Below are positions 56,957 to 64,000 of a stretch of DNA of 64,000 nucleotides, piece after piece; the stretch's first letter is position 1, and every line of letters starts with the position of its first letter. The stretch lies in contig ML978155.1 in NCBI GenBank assembly GCA_010015745.1, positions 1-64,000 of the forward strand, in the 5' to 3' direction. This stretch comes from Setomelanomma holmii (taxonomy: Eukaryota; Ascomycota; Dothideomycetes; Pleosporales; Phaeosphaeriaceae). The notes beneath the pieces are model-generated. The model ran no database searches and had not been told where the DNA came from. It saw only the letters and a program-made list of their open reading frames with translations. The position numbers and the translations under genes are program-made.

Positions 56957-59900
56957 ATGGCTTCACTGCAGAAGAGCAGCATCCCAGACCCTACCGCAGA
57001 CCTTCACTGGTCGGACTTCAAGGGTCCCATCCACGAGATCTTCGCTGGCAATGCGCGCAAGGACCCCGACCGCGCATGCGTAGTCGAGACAGCGACGAGC
57101 AGGACTCCAGAGCGCAAGTTCACGTATAAGCAAATATTCGAGGCCACATCAGTGCTAGCACACCACTTTGTGCAGAATGGCATACAGAGAGGCGATGTGG
57201 TCATGATCTTCGCCCACCGCGGCGTGGATCTCGTGGTTGCCATCATGGCTGTCCTGGCGGCAGGAGCGACCTTCTCAGTGCTGGATCCCTTGTATGTCGC
57301 AAGCACCAACCATCAGGAAAGTGACTAAATGCATACCAGGTACCCACCAGACCGCCAGTGCATCTACCTCGAAGTCTCCCAGCCGCGCGCTCTCGTAGTC
57401 ATCGACAAGGCCACGCGCGAAGCCGGTCCCCTCTCTGAACAAGTGCGCAACTACATCAAGGAGAACCTGCAGCTGCGGACCGAAGTGCCTGGTCTCGAGC
57501 TCAAGGATGACGGAACCGTGGTTGGAGGCGCCAAGGACGGCATGGACGTTCTGGAAGAGCAGCAGAAGCTCAAGGCCGAGTTGCCGGGGGTGCTGGTCGG
57601 GCCAGACTCCACGCCTACACTATCCTTCACCTCTGGATCAGAAGGAAAGCCCAAGGGTGTGAAGGGCCGACACTTTTCTTTGACGCACTACTTCCCGTGG
57701 ATGGCAGAGACGTTTGGCTTGTCTGAGAACGACAAGTTCACCATGCTCTCTGGTATTGCGCACGATCCCATCCAGCGTGACATCTTCACGCCACTCTTCC
57801 TTGGTGCGCAGTTGCTGGTACCAAGCAAGGAGGATATTCAGCACGAAAAGCTCGCCGAGTGGATGCGCAAGTATGGTGCGACTGTCACGCATCTCACACC
57901 TGCCATGGGTCAGATCCTGGTGGGAGGTGCTTCGGCCATATTTCCAAGTCTGCACCGCTCGTTCTTCGTTGGCGATTTGTTGATCAAGCGAGACTGCAGG
58001 AGGCTGCAAGATCTGGCACCCAACGTTCGCATCGTCAACATGTACGGCACCACCGAGACACAGCGGGCCGTCAGCTACTACGAGCTGCCGAGCTGCACCG
58101 AGGCGCCGGACTTTCTTGATAGCATTGGCGAAGTCGTTCCTGCTGGTCGGGGCATGAACAACGTTCAACTACTGGTTGTCAATCGCGAAGATCGCAACAA
58201 AATCTGTGCGCCAGGCGAGAGTGGAGAGATCTACGTTCGCGCCGGTGGTCTCGCAGAAGAATACCTCGGCCTTCCCAATCTCACTGCAACCAAATTCGTT
58301 GACAACTGGTTCGTCGAGAACAGCAAGTGGGTTGAGGAGGACAAGAAGAAAGTAGAGAGCCAAGGGGCTGCTGAGCCATGGCGAGAGTTCTACAACGGTC
58401 CACGAGATAGACTGTACCGCTCTGGCGATCTGGGTCATTACGGGCCAGATGGCAACGTACACTGCACGGGACGGGTCGACTCACAGGTCAAGATTCGTGG
58501 CTTCCGAATTGAGCTGGGTGAAATCGACTCGCATCTTTCCGCTCATCCTTTGGTGCGCGAGAACGTGACACTTCTCAAGCGCGATGCGTACGAAGAGCCA
58601 ACGCTCGTCAGCTACATTGTGCCAGAGATGAAGAGATGGTACGACTGGCTCAAGGAAAGAGGTGCTGAAGACAATGCTTCAGTTGACGACACCAACCTGG
58701 TCACTTTGCTCAAGCGCTTCAAGTACCTTCGAGACGATGTGCGTGAACATCTCAAGAAGAAGCTACCAGCCTATGCTGTTCCCTCAGTCATTGTTCCACT
58801 CATCCGATTCCCACTCAATCCTAACGGCAAGATCGACCGACCAGCGTTGCCTTACCCAGAACCTGCGCAGCTTGCTGCAGCCGGTGCTCGTCGACCGTCG
58901 CAGCTTGGCAAAGCCCTGACACCTACCGAGAAGGCTATGGCCGCTATCTGGGCTGACCTCCTCGGCGATCGTGGTGTCACGGCCGATAGCATTAGTGGCA
59001 GTGACTCTTTCTTTGATCTTGGTGGACACAGCATCATCGCGCAGCAGCTGTTCTTCAAGATCCGCCAAGAGTGGAAGGATATCGACGTACCTATGACTAC
59101 TATCTTCCAGTATCCTACACTGCGAGGTTTCTCAGCAAACATCGACCAGGCCATGGACCCGATCGGTCTACGTCTCGACACTGCTGAAGCGATCGAGGAC
59201 GACCCCGAAGATGAGGCATACTCTGCTGACGCCAGAGAACTAGCTAGTCATCTCAGTGACTTCAAGACACGAGAGCCACTGAAGCCAGGCGAGGAACTAC
59301 ACACCTTCCTAACTGGAGCTACCGGATTTTTGGGCGCCTATATTCTTCGGGACCTCTTGTCGCGGCCTGGGAAAGTCACTGCTCTGGTCCGCGCTGAGGA
59401 CATCGATGCAGCCCTTGGTCGAGTGCGCCAGACATGTCAAGCGTACGGCATCTGGGAAGACGACTGGGGCAGTCGTCTCGAAACACTCGTTGGTGACCTA
59501 GAGAAGCCCGACTTCGGCCTCTCGCCAGATACGTGGAACAAGTTGGCCGACTCTGTCGACGTCGTCATTCACAACGGCGCACTTGTGCACTGGGTCCTAC
59601 CTTACTCTCGTCTTCGAGGCCCGAATGTGTCCTCCACCATGACGGCCCTTGCTCTGTGTGCTGTAGGCAAGCCCAAGCAATTTGGTCTTGTCAGCTCTAC
59701 CTCTGTTCTTGACGCGGACTATTTCGTGAAACTATCGGAGAAGTCTCTCGCAAAAGGTGGCACCGGCGTCCCCGAATCCGACGACCTGGAAGCAGCTCGT
59801 AAGGGGCTCGGAACAGGCTATGGTCAATCCAAATGGGCAGCCGAGTACCTCACCCGACAAGCTGGCAAGAAAGGTCTATCAGGCTGCGTCATCCGCCCCG

Positions 59901-60544
59901 GCTACGTCCTCGGTGACCCAGAAACAGGTACCACGAACACGGACGACTTCCTCGTGCGCATTCTCAAGGGCTGCATCCAACTCAAGTCTCGCCCAGACAT
60001 CACCAACACGATCAACATGGTGCCCGTGACGCACGTCGCGCGTGTCGTCGTCGCATCCTCTTTCAACCCACCAATCTCACCTCTCGGCGTCGCACAAATA
60101 ACATCACATCCACGCATCACGTTCAACGAATTCCTCGGCGCCCTGGAAAATTACGGCTACACCATCCCGCTCGTCTCGTACGCAACCTGGAAATTAAACA
60201 TGGAAGCTTACGTGCAAGACCGCTCCGGCACAAAAGAAGAAAACGCCCTGCTACCACTATACCACTTCGTAACTGGCGACTTGCCCGCCGACACCAAAGC
60301 GCCCGAACTCGATGACGTCAACGCGGCCACTGCGCTCAAGAAGGACGAGGCGTGGACAGGCCAGGATTGGAGTAAGGGCGGTGCGGTGACACAGGATACG
60401 GTGGGCGTGTATGTGAGTTATTTGATTGAGTTGGGATTCATGCCGAAGCCTGAGAAGAAGGGGGTGAGTGAGCTGGTTAGGGGGCGATTGACGGAGGCGA
60501 TGAGGGAGGGGATGAAGTTGGTTGGGGGAAGGAGGGGCGTGTAG
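56957..60544 (+). CDS. lys2: L-2-aminoadipate reductase (alpha-aminoadipate reductase), 1179 aa
   Basis: It reduces alpha-aminoadipate to its semialdehyde in fungal lysine biosynthesis, using ATP and NADPH. There are two exons (56957-57291 and 57340-60544) with a 48-bp intron. The adenylation domain has TSGSEGKPKGV (about aa 209), NMYGTTETQRAVSYYE and RSGDLG. The carrier domain has FDLGGHSIIAQQ, whose Ser (about 675) carries phosphopantetheine. The C-terminal reductase domain opens with LTGATGFLGAYILRD (about 770) and has the SDR-type GYGQSKW. The length matches filamentous-fungal LYS2. The phosphopantetheinyl transferase needed for activation (LYS5/PPTase) is not in the window; the same enzyme would also activate the PKS. 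A secondary-metabolite NRPS-like identity is less likely because the A-domain signature and size are LYS2-like. Confidence 0.93.
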
Positions 60545-62369
60545 CGTAAGCTGGATGTGTGAAAAACAAACAAGTATGGGATATGAAGTAGTGAAAGAAC
60601 CTAGAAGGCTACAATGAAACACGATGGTCGAGAGGGATCGAGGCTGCTGGCTTGGCGCGCATGCCTGCTCTTCGGCGCTAACAAATGCAGTGCAAAATGG
60701 CGATGAGGCCAAAGCTTTGCAGAGTGAGCCTTGTGGCTTCAAAGCGGAACTACAATCCAGCGTACCAAGCCTTCGACGAAGCGTCCCACACACTGTATGT
60801 TCTATACTGGTGCTTATCGAGACGCACAGAACACGGTGACTGGTGTGCATAATTCTCTCCTCTTCAATCATCACAGCGCCGCACATCGCCCTTTGCACAG
60901 TAAGCCGATGTCGAGTTCAGGACTCGCTCGTGCATTGTCAACGCTCTCATTTTTGGCCGTCTACAAGTCCGTAGATTGCAACCTCGATAGCGTTCCGCCA
61001 GCCCCAGGTACACTTTGTCACCGTTTCTGTCAGGGCGATGACATCGTTGCACGTAGGTGCAACATGTGCAGTCAGATGTCATAGCACGATGCATATCTGC
61101 AGTTTCCTTCTCGTGTGGACTCCATCTGAATGCATGAACCCGTCTTGTGTCAAAACTTGAAAGGCTCATACCGCAGGACTACACATGCTGCGATCAAGGC
61201 GACGCTGCGGAGATCTTGTTCCGCAGATAGGCCGATGACTCCACGAATCCAGCCTCTTCCCCGGATTGTCGCAATCAACTCATATTGCATCCACTACCGG
61301 CAGATGTTCGTCATGTGCGGCCCGCTCTTTTCTCCTTGGTAAATGAGGCTAGATGGCGGTTGTTCCATCGGCTTTTGCTTCGTCATGGGCATACGCTGGG
61401 TGTGACCACCTGAAACGCGAACAATCTGGATTGACAATACAAAGCTGTTGAACAGGCACTATGTGGCGAGAATGCTTTTGTTCTTGAATAGCGTTGCCTG
61501 CAGATCTGCACATTGGCCAAGCTACACCATCGATCCTGGAATCTCCACGACGTCTCAACGGTCATTCTGGTGCAAGCTGTCGCATAGGACTCGACCTCGC
61601 GATGCCAATTGTGACAGTCACGTATTGGCTTCCGCTATCTCCACATTGACATCTATTCGCTGCTCTAGAAGATACCTTACTGATGACAGCTCATTGGCTG
61701 ACAGTCTTTAAGCGGCGGGCAGAGATTCGTTCGAACAGGGATCGGTTAACAAGAAAGCTGTGACCAGACACGCTGTCCAGAATCCGGGAAAAGAGGTCAC
61801 ACGAAGCCTTCCGTGCTGCTTTGGCGAAATGATGGTCGGTGGCCAGCGCCCATGATGTTGGCGAGACCTGCACAGCACCCAGCTTCGCATCTCTGACAGC
61901 CACTACAGTGGTACATGCAGTCAACGCAGGACAGAGAGACTGGACCAAGGTATCGGAAGCTCATCCACCGCTCCACCGTGTGACTTCCGTGTATGAGGTT
62001 CGATGAAGGCAGTTGGAGCGAACGAGAACATGCTCGTCGCACCATAGGAAACGAGCCCACCTCCATCACGAAATGGCGAATATGTCGAAGAGTAGTCGTA
62101 TAGTGGTGCTATTAAGCAAGTCCACGGGAGTACCACCGGCGGTAGATCAGCCCGCAGGGCGAATTAGAGGGACATGATGCTCTATTCGGTCCAGCAAGTA
62201 TCAATATACCTAATGCGGGGGCGCCCTGGGGAGGGCCGGCTGTCCGTGCCTGGGCACAGTGGACCAGGCTTGCTGCACACCTGCCAATTATATGAGAAGT
62301 GCCCACCCACATGAGGCGCACGATGTGGTTTTCGCGATTTCTTCACGAAGCGGACAGCAAGTCGTCGAG
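60545..62369. other. Long intergenic stretch, 1.8 kb
   Basis: It lies between LYS2 and the rhodopsin-domain gene. Short overlapping ORFs have no motifs. No repeat, tRNA or transposon remnant was recognised. Confidence 0.45.
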
Positions 62370-63944
62370 ATGCCTACCTATCCTCTTCAACTCACCTGCC
62401 TGGGGGTGATCTATGGCACCCCACTGTTGGCTTCCGTTTTCGTCATCCTGAGGATATATACACGACGAAAACTAAATCTGCGATTGAGTTGGGGTATGTT
62501 CTCTCAGACCAGTCGTGCACTTCTTACTGACAGTGCTGCTAGATGACTGGTTGATCATCATACCACTACTATTCTCAATAGCTCTTATTGGCCCTTCACA
62601 CAAACGTCAGTATCTTGTTCACGCTTGCGCAAACGATTCCTGACAGGATGCAGATGTCAAGATGTGGCATGTTGGTATCCATATATGGGATGTGCCTTGG
62701 AATGAGCTGGAACCGAATTACGATGAATACTACGCTGTATGTCACTCCTCACACACGCCAATAGGGCGACGAGTTGATTGACTTAGGTGCTCTTGGCCTT
62801 CAACCTCCTTAACATCCCGATATTACCACTCGTGAAAGCCTCGATCATCCTACTTCTGCTACGAGCAGGATCCGTTATCGAGTGGCTCAAGCGCGTACTA
62901 TATGCCATCCTTGTCTTCACTATCGGAAGCGCACTCATCCCCTGGTTTCTCTACATTTTCACTTGTCCCCCACAAACTGGCAACACTTGGAAGCCTCGAA
63001 CCTTCGGAAACCTTCATTGCATGGGCCGACATAAGATGGGTGAAATGCTCATTTGGGTTACATGCGCCAACCTCCTTACCGATTTGTTGATCCTGCCAAT
63101 TCCCTTCATTATCGTACGAAGAATGATGAGCGCACGGCTTCGATCGCGGTTGGTAGTTTTGGCGGTCTTCACCTGCAGTCTTGCAGTCACAAGCATCGGA
63201 GCCGCCAAGATATATCTCTCCTACCGCGACCGTCTCTATTCTCTCTACAAGCCCGACTGGACGTACCCAATCGACTACTGCATCAGCCACATCGAAAACA
63301 ACGTCGCAATCATCGTAGCCAATATCCCCATTCTCCGCGGTCTCGTCACCCGCTGGGTGTTCAATTTTCGAACCAAGGCCACACCAATGGAACGCGAGCG
63401 GGAATTTCGAGGGGATTGGCAATGGAATTCTTCGGATGCGAGTGACCTCAGTCGATACGCCCGCGGGAACCGCGTCGTCAAGAAGATTCTTCCTTGCATT
63501 CAGGACGATTTTTCCTCCAGTCTGGCGACGCGCTCCAGAGGAGACGTATCAATTATCAACAAGCAACGGCCAGACTTTCCACCTCGAATTGTTACCACTA
63601 GCGACTACCGCAAGAAGACGAGTTATTTCCCACGGTCAAGACGGAACAGCTTGGATCGATACCAGTCGTCCGGTGCCTGCGAGAAGAGTGACGTGTTAGA
63701 GACGGTCAGGAGCGATGGAAGTTTGGGCAGTGCGCCGACACTGGTGGAAAGCAAAGAGCTGGGCATTTGTTGGAAGAGCATGGAGCTGGACTCACCGCCT
63801 CTTAGTCCAACAACACGGAGTGATAGAAGATTTTCGACAGCAACCCTAACAAGTCCAATCACACCAGTGGCGCCCTGTCGGTTACGAGGGATAGAAGACG
63901 AGGACGACGATGATGACGAGATTCTGAGATACCCTAAGATATGA
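62370..63944 (+). CDS. Fungal rhodopsin-domain (SAT4/PTH11-related) integral membrane protein, 475 aa
   Basis: There are four exons: 62370-62493, 62543-62605, 62654-62736 and 62787-63944, with introns of 48-50 bp; the total divides by three. The ATG at 62370 opens a first membrane helix ending in LRIYTRRKL. Then come DDWLIIIPLLFSIAL, the VPWNELEPNYDEYY loop and several more helices (LPLVKASIILLLLR, LIWVTCANLLTDLLIL). This is the fungus-specific seven-TM rhodopsin-domain family, whose PTH11-type members act as surface receptors; most are uncharacterised. The C-terminal tail of about 200 residues is Ser/Arg-rich and ends with a run of Asp/Glu before ILRYPKI, so it is cytoplasmic and probably disordered. 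It is intact. Confidence 0.85.
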
Positions 63945-64000
63945 ACATAGATAGCATCTGAATGAAGAATTACGATCAATTGCTTGAAGCCCATAATAAG

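Noticed and set aside
56957..60544. NRPS-like secondary-metabolite reductase
   Set aside because: Length, A-domain signature and layout match LYS2, and the surroundings are core genes.

Overview
The window is nuclear DNA of a filamentous ascomycete (Pezizomycotina). The evidence is GT-AG introns of about 45-125 bp, many with CTAAC/CTGAC branch points, and fungus-restricted families: LysM, HET, RTA1, fungal rhodopsin-domain proteins, a highly reducing PKS, a Zn2Cys6 regulator and alpha-aminoadipate reductase. Dothideomycetes is my best guess and is not proven here.

Positions 1 to about 42.2 kb look like an accessory region. It starts with a LysM protein gene cut by the window edge and carrying an internal stop. 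Next come a frameshifted O-methyltransferase, a broken low-complexity gene, two related tiny Cys-rich genes (one frameshifted), an esterase with three nonsense codons and an intact 774-aa alpha/beta hydrolase. A secreted repeat protein and an intact 2571-aa highly reducing PKS (KS-AT-DH-MT-ER-KR-ACP, six exons) follow. Then come a dead Fot1/pogo-type transposon with TIRs and a TA duplication, an RTA1 protein, an HMG-box regulator, an SGNH-fold protein lacking catalytic Ser and His, a heavily decayed HET gene and a broken CorA-like gene.

From about 42.4 kb the window looks like conserved core: CENP-Q-like kinetochore protein, ERT1/AcuK-type gluconeogenesis regulator, SPO22/ZIP4 meiotic TPR protein, an RBR ubiquitin ligase, a type II membrane protein, LYS2 reductase and a rhodopsin-domain membrane protein. 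All have clean splice structures. A 1-kb array of about ten degenerate 28-bp boxes lies between SPO22 and the RBR gene.

Most premature stops in the left part can be explained by one C:G to T:A change in CAA, CAG, CGA or TGG codons. That fits RIP-like mutation in and around repeats. The long genes that are intact argue against uniform sequencing error. No clearly new multi-gene system is visible. The best leads are the 28-bp box array, the SGNH pseudoenzyme, the hairpin repeat pair, and the contrast between decayed and intact genes around the orphan PKS.
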